From: Streptomyces sp. NBC_00568
GTDB taxonomy: Bacteria > Actinomycetota > Actinomycetes > Streptomycetales > Streptomycetaceae
Direction of reading: 5' to 3'
Assembly (NCBI RefSeq): GCF_026341855.1
Contig: NZ_JAPENW010000002.1
Span: forward strand, 186,001 to 250,000
Length of the DNA stretch: 64,000 nucleotides
In this document: piece by piece, positions 7,970-17,430 of the stretch
Position numbering within the stretch: the first letter of the stretch is position 1
Layout of the letters: every line of letters begins with the position of its first letter
The notes under the pieces: model-generated
The model's input: the letters and a program-made list of their open reading frames with translations, nothing else
What the model was told of the DNA's origin: nothing
Databases searched by the model: none
Made by a program: the position numbers and the translations under genes

Positions 7970-8844
7970 GAGTCCCCCTTCAGCTTGAGGGCCCTGGTGA
8001 GCAGGGCGGCAACGGCCGTAAGCGTGGCGATCATGAGGACGAGGTAGGTCAGGGACATCGCCCCGCCGTAGCCGGTCTGCTGATCGCGGAGCCCCTGGAT
8101 GTAGAGGTAATAGCCCGGGGTCTCCGTGGAGGACCCCGGCCCGCCGGATGTCAGTACGTAGACGCTGTCGGAGAGTTTGGACGCCTCGATCAGCCGGATG
8201 ATGACCGCGGCGACCGAGACGGGTGCCATCAGCGGGAAGGTCACTTTCCAGAAGGTGCGCCAGGTGCTGGCGCCGTCGATCGCCGCGGCCATGAACGGTT
8301 CCTTGGGAAGGCTGAGCAACCCGGCCAACAGCAACAGGAACATGAAGGGGGTCCACTGCCAGACCTCGACGGTCATCAGCGCAACCAGCGCCGGGCCCGA
8401 CTCGGTGAGCCAGGGAATTCTTGTCAGGCCCAGCATCCCCAGCAGGTCGTTCGCCGGCCCCAGGGACTCATGGAAGATCGTCTGCCAGATGGCGGCCATC
8501 ACGACGGGCGTGGTCATCATGGGGACGAGAAAGAGCACCCGCCACAGTCTGCGGCCGCGTGCCTCGCGCCAGACCAGCAGGGCCATACCGAACCCGATGA
8601 CGTACTGGATCAGGACCGTGCCGCCCGCGAGCAGGATCAGCCGGGTGATGGATTCCCAGAAGCGGCTGTCATGCAGCATCGCCGTGTAGTTGGCGCCTCC
8701 GATGAAGTCCATCTGAGGGTTGCTGACGTTCCAGCCGGAGAAGCTGACGCGGATGGTGAACAGAAGCGGGAAAATGATGATCAGAAAGAGGGTGAGCAGT
8801 CCCGGCAACAGGAACATGCTCTTGTGCCGGCGCAGGCCGTCCAT
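7966..8844 (-). CDS. Carbohydrate/polyol ABC transporter permease 1 (MalF-like, GlpP position)
   Basis: This 292-residue permease starts at ATG 8844 after AGGAG. It has a first membrane segment FLLPGLLTLFLIIIFPLLFT, about six segments in all, and an EAA loop MAAAIDGASTWRTFWKVTFP. It forms the channel with permease 2. An 80-base gap containing a GC-rich hairpin separates it from the binding-protein gene, consistent with lower expression of membrane subunits than of the binding protein. Confidence 0.87.
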   Translation of the reverse strand: MDGLRRHKSMFLLPGLLTLFLIIIFPLLFTIRVSFSGWNVSNPQMDFIGGANYTAMLHDSRFWESITRLILLAGGTVLIQYVIGFGMALLVWREARGRRLWRVLFLVPMMTTPVVMAAIWQTIFHESLGPANDLLGMLGLTRIPWLTESGPALVALMTVEVWQWTPFMFLLLLAGLLSLPKEPFMAAAIDGASTWRTFWKVTFPLMAPVSVAAVIIRLIEASKLSDSVYVLTSGGPGSSTETPGYYLYIQGLRDQQTGYGGAMSLTYLVLMIATLTAVAALLTRALKLKGDS

Positions 8845-8884
8845 GGTTCTCCTTGCGGAAGGGGGCGGAAGCCCCTGAGCGGCC

Positions 8885-8902
8885 GGCCGGTCCGGTCCGG
8901 CC
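8885..8902 (-). terminator. Hairpin between binding-protein and permease genes
   Basis: GGCCGG (8885-8890) and CCGGCC (8897-8902) pair around TCCGGT in the only sizeable gap inside the operon. With no T-run it is more likely an mRNA-stabilising or attenuating structure than a full terminator. Confidence 0.35.
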
Positions 8903-8924
8903 ACCCGGGGCGTCCTGCGGTGGA

Positions 8925-10520
8925 TCAGGAGTTGTCCTCAAGCTCGACCACGTTGCGGTATGCGCTTTGGACCTTGTCCTTGCCGATCTGGTCGGTGATC
9001 TTGGACCAGTCCTTGGCCACGTCGTCCAGTGCCTTCTGGGGGGAGCTCTGTCCCGCCAGAGCCGCAGCGACGCCGTTGGCCAGCGCGGACATGTACTGGT
9101 TGACACCGGGAACGCGAAGGTCGAAGACGCGGTTGGTGCTCTTCTCCATGCCGGAGAGCGTGTGCACGTACGACTCGGCGACGTCCTTGTTCCAGCCCTG
9201 CTTCTCCCAGAACGCCGGGTCGAAGTGGGCGTTGCGGTAGGGGTTGACACCGAATCGGCCGATGGTCAGGTCGAGGGCGGTGTTGGCCTCGTTACCGAAG
9301 AAGCACAGGTAGTCGAAGGCCATCTGCTGGTGACGCGAGGCCTTGGCCACCGCTGACGTCCAGCCCCACGTGAAGTACGGCGCCTGGTTCGCCTTCTTGT
9401 CCCACGACTTCGTGGTGCGGTTGTAGACCTCGGTGGAGCCGGGCAGCGGCGCCGCCTGCACCTTGTTGCGGATCCTGCTGTCCGACTGCTGGGCCTGGAT
9501 AAAAGCGTCGTCCCAGGAGTAGGACATCAGCGTCTGGCCGCCGCCGAAGGAGAAGATCTCGTCCCCCAGACCGAAGTTGGCGCCGCCGGGCGCCCAGGTC
9601 GACTTGGCCTTCACCATGTCTTCCAGGGCGCGGACGAAGCCCGGCGTGTTGATCAGCGGCTTCATCGTCTTGACGTCGAAGAAGACACCGCCCTTGACGT
9701 CCGGGTTCTTCACATACGGCGCCGCACGGCTGATGAACGCCGAGAAGGTCAGATCATCGCGCTTGGTCACCTCGGCACTGCCGTAGTTGGCCTTGCCGTC
9801 GCCATCAAAGTCCTTGCCGCTGAAGAACTTGGCGGTCTTCTGGTACTCATCCCACGTCCTGGGGACCCTAAGCTCCTTGCCCGTGGCCTTCTCGTACTCC
9901 GCCTGCCGCTTGGGATCCATCAGCACATCGGTGCGGACCTTGAGGTAGTGCCGGTCACCGTCCACCGGGTACTGCAGGACCTTCCCGTTCCAGGTCGCCA
10001 CGTCCATGTAGGCCTTGGTGACGTCCTTCATGCCGGGGCTGTTCAGGTACGACTTCGGCACCGGGGCCAGGTACGGGGCCATGTCGCCTATCCACAGGGA
10101 CGGGTAGAACATGACGTCGTACGCCGGCTGGCCCGCCTGGAGGGGCGTGAGGATCTTCTGATGCAGTTCGCCGAAGGGAACGTTGACCACTTCGACTTTC
10201 CCGCCGGTGATGTCCTCGAACTGCTTGGCGTGCAACTGGGTCGGCTCGCCGATGACGGGAACGGCATGGCTGATGATCTTCAGCGTCTGTCCGGAGTAGT
10301 CCTTGCGGCTGATCGACTCGTAACTGCAGGGGCCGGGGACATCCTTGACCGTGGTCGCCGGGTAGTCCTTGCCGTACTTCTTGTAGCTGATCTCCGAGCC
10401 GGACTTGAAGAGCGCTGCCTTGCCCTTGGGCTTTTGCTGTTCCTGGCTCTGGGCGGTGCACGCGGTGGCGGCCAGAGCCACGGCGACGGCAACCAGGGCT
10501 GTGTACGGTCTGCTGCGCAT
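8925..10520 (-). CDS. ABC transporter solute-binding lipoprotein (GlpV-like)
   Basis: This 531-residue extracellular binding protein starts at ATG 10520 after AGGAG. A lipoprotein signal, AVALAATAC, ends at the lipidated Cys near residue 21. The mature part is an ExtI/MalE-type two-lobe fold: SGQTLKIISHAVPVIGEP, a hinge-region GQPAYDVMFYPSLWIGD, and a calcium-like loop GKDFDGDGKANYG near residue 245. Its length is above usual sugar-binding proteins but in line with large GlpV-type proteins that accompany GlpS/GlpT ATPases. It is the second gene of the operon, after the dehydrogenase. Likely ligand: glycerol or a related polyol/alcohol (inferred). Confidence 0.85.
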   Translation of the reverse strand: MRSRPYTALVAVAVALAATACTAQSQEQQKPKGKAALFKSGSEISYKKYGKDYPATTVKDVPGPCSYESISRKDYSGQTLKIISHAVPVIGEPTQLHAKQFEDITGGKVEVVNVPFGELHQKILTPLQAGQPAYDVMFYPSLWIGDMAPYLAPVPKSYLNSPGMKDVTKAYMDVATWNGKVLQYPVDGDRHYLKVRTDVLMDPKRQAEYEKATGKELRVPRTWDEYQKTAKFFSGKDFDGDGKANYGSAEVTKRDDLTFSAFISRAAPYVKNPDVKGGVFFDVKTMKPLINTPGFVRALEDMVKAKSTWAPGGANFGLGDEIFSFGGGQTLMSYSWDDAFIQAQQSDSRIRNKVQAAPLPGSTEVYNRTTKSWDKKANQAPYFTWGWTSAVAKASRHQQMAFDYLCFFGNEANTALDLTIGRFGVNPYRNAHFDPAFWEKQGWNKDVAESYVHTLSGMEKSTNRVFDLRVPGVNQYMSALANGVAAALAGQSSPQKALDDVAKDWSKITDQIGKDKVQSAYRNVVELEDNS

Positions 10521-10538
10521 GGGGCTTCTCCTGCGGTG

Positions 10539-11564
10539 TCAGGGGATCAAGATCGCTCGGCCGCGTACGGCCCCGGTCTCCAGGTCATCGAGGGCCTGCC
10601 GGAAAGAGGCAAGGGGGTATCGCCGGGTGTGCAGGGTGACCTTGTCCTGGGCTGCCAGGACCATCAGCTCGGAGAGGTCGTTGTAGGACCCCACGAGGTT
10701 GCCAATGAAGTTGATCTCCGTGGAGATAACGTCGATCGTCGGCACGTGAAGGTGGCCGCCGTAGCCGATGACGTAGTAGTTGCCGTTGCGGCGCAGACAA
10801 GCCACACCCGTCTCGACGGCACCCCCCTCGCCAACGAAGTCCAGGACAACCTCCGCCCCGTGACCGCCGGTGAGGTGCTGAACGTGCTCGGCTTCGCTTC
10901 CGTCCGCGACCAGAGTGTGGTCGGCGCCCAGTTCCTTGGCCAGAGCCAGAGCCTCCGGGCTGCGATCGATGACGATCATCTCCACCGGCGACAGAGCCCG
11001 CAGCACCTGAATTCCGATGTGCCCGAGTCCGCCGGCGCCGATGACCACGGCCTTGTCGCCCGGCCGCAGCACACGGACAGCCTTGGCGACGGCGTGGTAC
11101 GCCGTGAGCCCGGCGTCGGCCAGAGCTGCCACCGAGGCCGGCTCCAGGGACGGGGCGAGAGGCACGACCGAGCGGGCACTGGTCTTCAGGTACTCGGCAT
11201 AGCCCCCGGCGGTGTCGATGCCAGGGAAGGCCGAGTTCATGCAGTGCACGTCGTCGCCGGCCCGGCAGGCACGGCAAAGACCGCAGGTCAGCAGCGGGTG
11301 CAGGATGACCGGGTCACCGACCTTGACGTTGGTGACGGCCTGCCCGACCTCCGCAACCCAGCCGGCGTTCTCGTGACCGATTGTGTACGGAAGGGCGACC
11401 CCGCTCTTCTCCTTCCACTGTCCTTCGAGGATGTGAAGATCGGTCCGGCAGACTCCGGCGCCCCCGATCTTCACGATCACATCCAGCGGACCGGTGATCT
11501 GCGGGTCCGGCACGTCCACGAGCTCAGGCGGCTCGCCGTACTCGATGACCTGCACGGCTTTCAT
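10539..11564 (-). CDS. Zinc-dependent NAD(P) alcohol dehydrogenase
   Basis: This 341-residue medium-chain dehydrogenase opens MKAVQVIEYGEPPELVDVPD. It has the catalytic-zinc ligands in GAGVCRTDLHILEG and GHENAG, four structural-zinc cysteines (CGLCRACRAGDDVHC) and a Rossmann motif GAGGLGHIG. It resembles the Sulfolobus/propanol-preferring ADH group. It is the first gene of the operon, 18 bases before the binding-protein gene, so the operon couples uptake of a substrate with oxidation of an alcohol. The promoter region carries TGTCTCA palindromes shared with the divergent activator. The start ATG 11564 has GAGCC upstream, a weak site. Confidence 0.88.
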   Translation of the reverse strand: MKAVQVIEYGEPPELVDVPDPQITGPLDVIVKIGGAGVCRTDLHILEGQWKEKSGVALPYTIGHENAGWVAEVGQAVTNVKVGDPVILHPLLTCGLCRACRAGDDVHCMNSAFPGIDTAGGYAEYLKTSARSVVPLAPSLEPASVAALADAGLTAYHAVAKAVRVLRPGDKAVVIGAGGLGHIGIQVLRALSPVEMIVIDRSPEALALAKELGADHTLVADGSEAEHVQHLTGGHGAEVVLDFVGEGGAVETGVACLRRNGNYYVIGYGGHLHVPTIDVISTEINFIGNLVGSYNDLSELMVLAAQDKVTLHTRRYPLASFRQALDDLETGAVRGRAILIP

Positions 11565-11626
11565 AGAGGCTCCCTGTGAATCGGCGGGTGGTGCGCCGAT
11601 TACACAGGCCGCCGTTCCCAGGCCGA

Positions 11627-11665
11627 TGTCTCAGAATCCGCCCTCGAATGTCTCAATGTGAGACA
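11627..11665. promoter_or_regulatory. Palindromic operator between dehydrogenase operon and activator
   Basis: TGTCTCA-ATG-TGAGACA (11649-11665) is a perfect 7-bp inverted repeat. Another half-site TGTCTCA lies 22 bases earlier (11627-11633), on the same DNA face. It sits midway in the divergent promoter region between 11564 and 11743, the expected place for an upstream-activator site bound by the neighbouring AcoR-like protein. Confidence 0.65.
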
Positions 11666-11742
11666 CGCCTTAGGTGTCACGCCGTCGAACTGGTCCAATC
11701 ACTGAACCGAGGGATTGTGACGCGCGCAGTACGGGAGTGTTA

Positions 11743-13527
11743 ATGCCCCGCCAACCAGCCAGAAGCTCACTGAGAGCAGCCAGAGACCTCTACCTGGAGG
11801 TCACCAAGGATCCAAGCGCCCGGCCGCTCGTGGTGGCCTCATGGCATCGCTCGATGGAATTCGAAGTGAAGCCGAGCAGCCTCGACGCTCCGTACCTGGA
11901 CAACCCCGATCTGGATAGCCCCCTGGCAAGGGCGGCGCTGCCGATCCTGGACAGGCTGCACGAGCAGCTCGCCGACGACCCCGTCTCCACAATGATCACA
12001 GACCGCAACGGCGTGGTCCTCTCCCGGAAGGTCTCTCACCAGGGGCTGACGACGAACCTCAACCGCGTGCACCTCGCCCCGGGTCATGTGTTCGCCGAGC
12101 GCTACGTGGGCACCAACGGCATAGGAACCGCGCTGGCCAGCGGCCGCCCGGTCATGATCGCCGGAACGGAGCACTACGTCGAGGCGCTGCGGGACTTCCG
12201 ATGCGCGGCCGTACCGATCCTGCATCCCACCCGGCGCACCCTGCTGGGAGCCTTCAACCTCACCACCATCCGTGAGGGCTCCGACGGCATGCTGATGGCC
12301 TTCGCTCGCTCGGTCGCGGCCCAGATCGAGGCCGAAATCGCGGCGATCACCTCACGACGCGAGCGAGCCCTTTTCCAGGACTACATGGAGGCGTGCTCCT
12401 CAACGCGCCCCGGCCCTGTGCTGGCCCTCAACCGTGACGTCGTCATGATGAACGAGCAACTCAGTGCCGCCGTGACCGGGCCCGATCACTACGCGCTGCT
12501 CGACCACGCCCGTGAGATCGCCAGCCACTCCCGGCTGGAGGGGACCCGCAGCATCGCCCTGCCCTCGGGGCGGGTCGCCGAACTCAAGATCAGTCGCTGC
12601 CGGCGCGAGGACAACGACGCAGGCGCCGTCTTCCGAGTCCGGCTGATCGGACGGCCCCAGCCCACACCTGCAATTTCCGCCGCACTCGCCCACTCCAACC
12701 TGGGACTGGTGGGCTCGTCCCCACACTGGCTGCGCGCGGTCGCCGACAGCGAAACCGCGTTCGTCGCCGGGACATGGCTCCATCTCCTGGGCGAAGCCGG
12801 CGTCGGCAAGAGGACACTAATCAAGGCCCTCCACCGGGCCCACGCCACCGGACGCCGACTGGAGATGACGGAAGCACCGCTGTCTGCTGCGCCAGCCGTC
12901 ACCGAGCGCTGGCTGCGCGACATCGGACAGCTGCTTGTCATCCCGTCCAACGTGCTCGTCATCAGCGACGTGCACCTGCTGGGCGACCGACTGCGGCAGC
13001 AGCTGACAAACCTGCTGGTGCAGCTGAACGGCATCCCGATCGGGCAGCTGGTCATGACCAGCCAGCCGTCGATGGTCAGTGCCGACGACCAGCTCGACCA
13101 GCTCTGTGGTGCCTCGGTGGAGGTGCCTCCCCTGCGTCACCGCTTTGGGGACATCGAGTACCTGATGCGGTTCTTCCTGCGCAAGTACCGGCCGAGCGGC
13201 GAGTGCAGGTTCTCCCCGGATGCGCTGACCATGCTGCAGCACTGCCCCTGGCCCGAGAACGTCCGGCAGCTCGAGTCGGTGATCCGGGGCCTGGCGCGGC
13301 GGCCTTCGGGCCAGGTGATCCACGTGGAGGACCTTCCGCCGGAAAGTCGGGTGTCGTCGAACAAGGTCCTGACCACCATCGAAGCGCTGGAACGCGACGC
13401 CATTCTGCGTGGGTTGATGGCTCGCCACTCCAATGTCCAGCAGACCGCGCAGGACCTTGGGATCTCGCGCGCCACGATGTACCGCAAGATGCGCCGCTAC
13501 GGGATCGTCCCATCCAGTCTGACGTGA
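11743..13527 (+). CDS. GAF-AAA-Fis transcriptional regulator (AcoR/MimR-like, lacking GAFTGA)
   Basis: This 594-residue regulator begins at ATG 11743 after GGGAG. Residues about 60-210 form a GAF-type sensor (TDRNGVVLSRKVSH, GTNGIGTAL, HYVEALRDFRCAAVPI). Residues about 330-510 are an AAA domain with Walker A-like GEAGVGKR and a Walker B-like VLVISDVH. Residues about 550-594 are a Fis-type helix-turn-helix (NVQQTAQDLGISRATMYRKM). The GAFTGA loop that contacts sigma-54 is absent, as expected since Streptomyces lacks RpoN. Relatives such as AcoR/MimR control alcohol, acetoin or propane catabolism. Divergence from the dehydrogenase operon suggests it activates that operon in response to its substrate. 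Confidence 0.85.
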   Translation: MPRQPARSSLRAARDLYLEVTKDPSARPLVVASWHRSMEFEVKPSSLDAPYLDNPDLDSPLARAALPILDRLHEQLADDPVSTMITDRNGVVLSRKVSHQGLTTNLNRVHLAPGHVFAERYVGTNGIGTALASGRPVMIAGTEHYVEALRDFRCAAVPILHPTRRTLLGAFNLTTIREGSDGMLMAFARSVAAQIEAEIAAITSRRERALFQDYMEACSSTRPGPVLALNRDVVMMNEQLSAAVTGPDHYALLDHAREIASHSRLEGTRSIALPSGRVAELKISRCRREDNDAGAVFRVRLIGRPQPTPAISAALAHSNLGLVGSSPHWLRAVADSETAFVAGTWLHLLGEAGVGKRTLIKALHRAHATGRRLEMTEAPLSAAPAVTERWLRDIGQLLVIPSNVLVISDVHLLGDRLRQQLTNLLVQLNGIPIGQLVMTSQPSMVSADDQLDQLCGASVEVPPLRHRFGDIEYLMRFFLRKYRPSGECRFSPDALTMLQHCPWPENVRQLESVIRGLARRPSGQVIHVEDLPPESRVSSNKVLTTIEALERDAILRGLMARHSNVQQTAQDLGISRATMYRKMRRYGIVPSSLT

Positions 13528-13804
13528 CGAGCCTTCCGGCACGCAGGCCGTGGCGTGCATGCCTGTCCAGACATCTCACGGCGCCAACGCGTCAAGCAGC
13601 GAGGTCCGCGGAAAGGCCCGCCGTTCGTCGAAGTGGACGCGGTGCCGGACGCAGTGGCGCAGCTGCTTCCCGCACGCCGCTCGACGCGCCTGCCTGGGCA
13701 ACGCCACCGATGAGTCGTCGACTGCTCCACGACTGTGCCCCCTTCACAACAGATCACCGGGCAGCTAAAGGCTGGGGAGGGGCGCAGCACATCTTCATGG
13801 GTGC

Positions 13805-14401
13805 TCAGCTGGCAGCAGCGGCCGCCGGCTGTGCGGAGGCAGCGGCCTCTGCAACGTAGAAGACCGATGAGCCCTGCTTGGTGCGCTGGGCCAGGTTCTT
13901 GGCGACAAGGTTTTCGACGGTGGTCCGCACAACGGTGGTCTTGATGCTGCGGTTGGGGTGAGCCTGCGTGAGCGCCGCGGTGATCTCCGCGGTGGAACGG
14001 GGTTCCCTCGCCTGCTCCAGGTGGCCGCGCACCAGGTCGACCAGGCTGGGCTGCGCAGCCGCTGTGGCCGTGGTCTTGGATGCTTTCGCGGGCGAGGTCT
14101 TGGGAGTGGCCGTCTTCTTCGCGCTCTCAGCGGCCGCCTTCTTGGACTTGCTGCGCTGGGGTACGGCGGAGGCCTGCGGCGGCACGGTTGGCGCCGCGCC
14201 GGCTGAGCTCGAACCGGTGAGTGCCTGCTGAATGTTCACCAGGACGCCGTGGTCGTGCTGCAGAGTGCGCAGCCTTTCCTGCAACGCTTCGAGTTCTGCG
14301 CTGATACGGGCCCGCTCCTCAGCGTTGCGCTCGAGGTCGGCTGCGACCTGGGTGACGTACTGGGTAGCCAATTCGGTGGTGTGCAACTGGACTTCGGACA
14401 T
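13805..14401 (-). CDS. Coiled-coil / winged-helix protein with Lys-Ala linker
   Basis: This 198-residue protein starts at ATG 14401, after AAAGGT. It has three parts. An N-terminal coiled coil (about residues 10-70, ERNAEERARISAELEALQER) is followed by a low-complexity Lys/Ala/Thr/Pro linker (about 85-130, SKSKKAAAESAKKTATPKTS). A C-terminal winged-helix-like domain follows (VDLVRGHLEQ, RSTAEITAALTQAHPNRS, VVRTTVENLVAKNL). Such architecture is common in Streptomyces regulators that oligomerise through the coil and bind DNA with the basic linker. The exact target is unknown. It is a single gene. Confidence 0.65.
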   Translation of the reverse strand: MSEVQLHTTELATQYVTQVAADLERNAEERARISAELEALQERLRTLQHDHGVLVNIQQALTGSSSAGAAPTVPPQASAVPQRSKSKKAAAESAKKTATPKTSPAKASKTTATAAAQPSLVDLVRGHLEQAREPRSTAEITAALTQAHPNRSIKTTVVRTTVENLVAKNLAQRTKQGSSVFYVAEAAASAQPAAAAAS

Positions 14402-15531
14402 GGCGTAGGACCTTTCGGTAGTGTGCGCGAACGCTGACCCGCAGGATTGTCCGCCAAGGGCGGAGAAGGTGTGCCATCGGCGTTGACGGCTCACCCACAG
14501 CGCGCAACAACTGAGGCGGACAACAGGCTAGAGGTAGTGCGCACAGGACAATCACATGTTCTTGCCCGGTCATGCCTCACTTCCCATGCCAGTGCGAGCA
14601 GCCTACTGGCACGTGCCACATACGTCGTGGTGCACGCGTCGGTGTCACTGAACGCGGTCAGTGATCCACTTCTCCTTGCAGGCTGTGTTCCAATGCGGCA
14701 ACTGCGGCTTACAGGACGGGTTTGCCGGTGAAGCCCCGTAATCCGCAGACACACAGGCGTACGAGAGTGATGCGGAGTCGATGCCGGGGCCGACGAGGGA
14801 GAAGTGCAGCCGCCGGACGTGAGGCAGGCGCCGGCTGCATGAGCGGGCAACGCTGGAGAGCGGCCGGAGGCCTGAACGGCGCCGAAGGCTTGCTGCGGCC
14901 GCCCAACGACTGCGGTGACGACTCGCATCCTTCGGCGTAGCCCGTTCGAGTCGTCCCGATCCGGAAGGAGCTGCGGGTGACGGTCCGGGGGCTCGGCGGA
15001 GAAGAGGGCGCGAGGGCGCCGAACGTCGCACAGATGGTGCCCTCGGCTCCTACACGCCAGCAGCCGACCGCATTCCTGTGACTGGACGCGTGGTGGGGGC
15101 CTGGCGGCGGCCGGGGAACACGGACTCGTGTTGTGCGATCTCCGCAGCTGACCCGCCTTGCCTCGGCGTGGGCAGGTGCACCGTAGCCGTCGAAGAGAGC
15201 CTCGATCAGGGATTGGCCCGGGCCGCTTCAGAGGGCGGGCACCCCGAAGCCCGGCCTTTCAAAGGACGTTGTCGGGGATGCAGCGTAACCATCCTGGCCT
15301 TGCACAGATGCGAGGAGCGCGCAGGGGCGCAAAAGCTCGACCGCTGGTGCGCCCGTCGCACGCCCTTCCATGGGCGTTGAGCGTTCTGGTCTCCTGGACA
15401 GGCTGTGCCAGGTCACGTTGGTGATCTACTGAGTTCGACGGGTGTCTGCCATGGGGGCTGGCGACAACGAGGGCCGCGTCTCTGTGAATGGCTTCTGGCA
15501 TCAGTCGCGCACGGGTGAGAGGGGAGCCACT
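14402..15531. other. Long intergenic region upstream of the three-gene cassette
   Basis: No confident gene in about 1.1 kb. The short frames on both strands are Arg/Ala/Pro-rich shadows. The region must hold the promoters of the divergent coiled-coil gene (left end) and of the cassette starting at 15532 (right end). A frame-compatible ATG at 15442 lies upstream of the chosen GTG but has no ribosome site. Confidence 0.3.
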
Positions 15532-17418
15532 GTGAGCGCGACCGACTTCGACAAGGTTATTCCACCTCATCGCTGGCTGGAGCGTCGTGCTCGCCCGCGG
15601 CTGCGAACCCTGGCCGGCCATACGCTGCGCATGGACGCAGCCGAATTCTTAGGCGTCGCCGACGCGGATCCGGTGCGGTGGAGAATCGGGCGTCGAGTCT
15701 GGAACGGCCGCCTGCTTGACTGGACTCCCCGGCAGCCAGGCCGCTATCGCATCACAGCCACGACCGGATCCGGCCGCAGCCGGTCGGCGTGGTGTGACGT
15801 CGGCCTGCGAGCGAGTGATCTCGTCGAGCGAGCGGATGCTCTCAGCTACTACTTCTGCCTCGTCGTCCGCCGCGACTTCACCCTGCATTTCATCCCGCTC
15901 CTCGCAAAAGACCATGAGAGCGATGCCACACACACGCTCAGCAAGGAAGCAGAGGGCGGCCACCGCGCGTTCCGGGCACTCATGGCCAGCCAAGCGCAGG
16001 TCTATGGCCAGCAGGTGCTCCGCCGCATCCCTGCCCTGTGGCACCGCACGAAAAGAGTCCAGGACGGCATCTATGCAGTGTGGCCCAGTGGCCTCACCTA
16101 CCTCGGCAGCGCACCCGACATCGCAGCGGCCGGAACCGTTCTCGCGGATGCCCTTGGCCAGATGAAGGACTCGGCTCAAGGCCGGGCCAGGCTCCTGCGC
16201 TCTGCGGAGGACGCCCTTGATGGGCTGAGCCCCGACAGGTACGCATACTCTGACGAGCCCGCTTTCCCCTCGGGTGGAGTGGGAGCCATCGAGCGTTTCG
16301 CTATGGCAGTTGTCAATCCGCTCACCGCAGGCCTGCTGGCGTTCAGTAAGGATGTCGGCCTGAGTAGGGCGCGGGGGATCATCACGTTCAGCGCCTCGAC
16401 CGGGATGTTGAGCACCCGCCTTTTCGACACGCGGATCGGGTTGTGGCGGCAGTTGAGCACAGGGTTCGACTTCCCTGGGCGCGCAGATGCGCGAGCTGAC
16501 GGCATGCCGGCGGATCGTTTCGGACGCGGCAGCTCGCGCGCCGGCGCGCTCGGCGGACTGCTCAACACGCAGGGAACCGGCTCCTTCACGGGGTCACGTC
16601 AGCAGTGGGCGATGGACGGCTATTCCGAGGAGGGAACGACCTGGGAGCCGGGCACCTATGGCGGGAGTCCTGGAGAGTTCGGATACCGGGAGACGAACGG
16701 CAATCCTGACGGGTACCCGGACAAGCCGGACTACTTCTGGCCGGATTCGAACTCGGGTGGTGAAACGCCCACGAACGAGGTCGATTTCGACGCTGCCGTC
16801 ATATTCGGCAACACCGGGACCGATCCCGATGACGGTACGGACGGCGGCGGGGACGATCCCGATGCCGGTACGGACACTGGCGGGGGGGACGACCCCGACG
16901 CCGGTACTGATTCCGGCGGTGGAGACGACCCCGACGCCGGCAGTGATCCTGACGGTGGAGACGACCCCGTGGTCGATCCAGAGGCAGGCACGCCCGCGCC
17001 CGACGACTCGGGCGGCCATGGCGGCGGGTCCCTCGGATCCGCCGCCCCTGTCATCGTGACCCGTGGCGGCGGCTACACCGACCCCGGCGAAGGCCAGGGA
17101 AATACCGGCGGCGGCAGGACCACGATCACTCCAGGAGGGGGCTATACAGATCCTGACCGGGACGGAGTCCCGGATGGCATGGCGATATGGGGCGGGTACA
17201 ACGCCCCGATCGGCCACGAGGTCGACCCGGTCTTCGACCCTCCACCCGGGGCGTTCCGATCCGCCGGGGCGGTCTCGTTGTCGAAGACCGTCACGGTCCA
17301 TGCAGGGGTCCGGATCGAAGAGTACGCAGGAATGACTCCGGGCGGGATTGTCGCGGACGGCGTCTTCAGCACTGGAACGTCCGAACGGATGCCCGGTTCG
17401 CGAGGGCCGCGCCCGTAG
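15532..17418 (+). CDS. Unknown large protein with Asp/Gly repeats, cassette gene 1
   Basis: This 628-residue protein belongs to no family I recognise. The chosen start is GTG 15532 after GAGAGGGGAGCC; an in-frame ATG at 15442 lacks a ribosome site. Residues 1-100 look like an Ig-like beta domain (RWRIGRRVWNGRLLDWTP, GRYRITATTGSG). Residues 100-400 are mixed alpha/beta with repeated aromatic motifs. About 440-486 is a tandem GGGDDPDAGTD-type repeat (four copies), then two GGYTDP repeats (about 513, 535) and a calcium-loop-like DPDRDGVPDG (about 541-550). There is no signal peptide or membrane segment. One TTA codon at 15649-15651 suggests bldA dependence. Gene 2 follows after 12 bases. Confidence 0.75.
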   Translation: MSATDFDKVIPPHRWLERRARPRLRTLAGHTLRMDAAEFLGVADADPVRWRIGRRVWNGRLLDWTPRQPGRYRITATTGSGRSRSAWCDVGLRASDLVERADALSYYFCLVVRRDFTLHFIPLLAKDHESDATHTLSKEAEGGHRAFRALMASQAQVYGQQVLRRIPALWHRTKRVQDGIYAVWPSGLTYLGSAPDIAAAGTVLADALGQMKDSAQGRARLLRSAEDALDGLSPDRYAYSDEPAFPSGGVGAIERFAMAVVNPLTAGLLAFSKDVGLSRARGIITFSASTGMLSTRLFDTRIGLWRQLSTGFDFPGRADARADGMPADRFGRGSSRAGALGGLLNTQGTGSFTGSRQQWAMDGYSEEGTTWEPGTYGGSPGEFGYRETNGNPDGYPDKPDYFWPDSNSGGETPTNEVDFDAAVIFGNTGTDPDDGTDGGGDDPDAGTDTGGGDDPDAGTDSGGGDDPDAGSDPDGGDDPVVDPEAGTPAPDDSGGHGGGSLGSAAPVIVTRGGGYTDPGEGQGNTGGGRTTITPGGGYTDPDRDGVPDGMAIWGGYNAPIGHEVDPVFDPPPGAFRSAGAVSLSKTVTVHAGVRIEEYAGMTPGGIVADGVFSTGTSERMPGSRGPRP

Positions 17419-17430
17419 CAAGGGGGCCCG

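Noticed and set aside
9948..11579. Long plus-strand open frame (543 codons) under the binding protein and dehydrogenase
   Set aside because: Shadow of conserved minus-strand genes; no domain and unlikely composition.
11743..13527. Sigma-54-dependent activator in the strict sense
   Set aside because: The GAFTGA motif is missing and Streptomyces has no RpoN.
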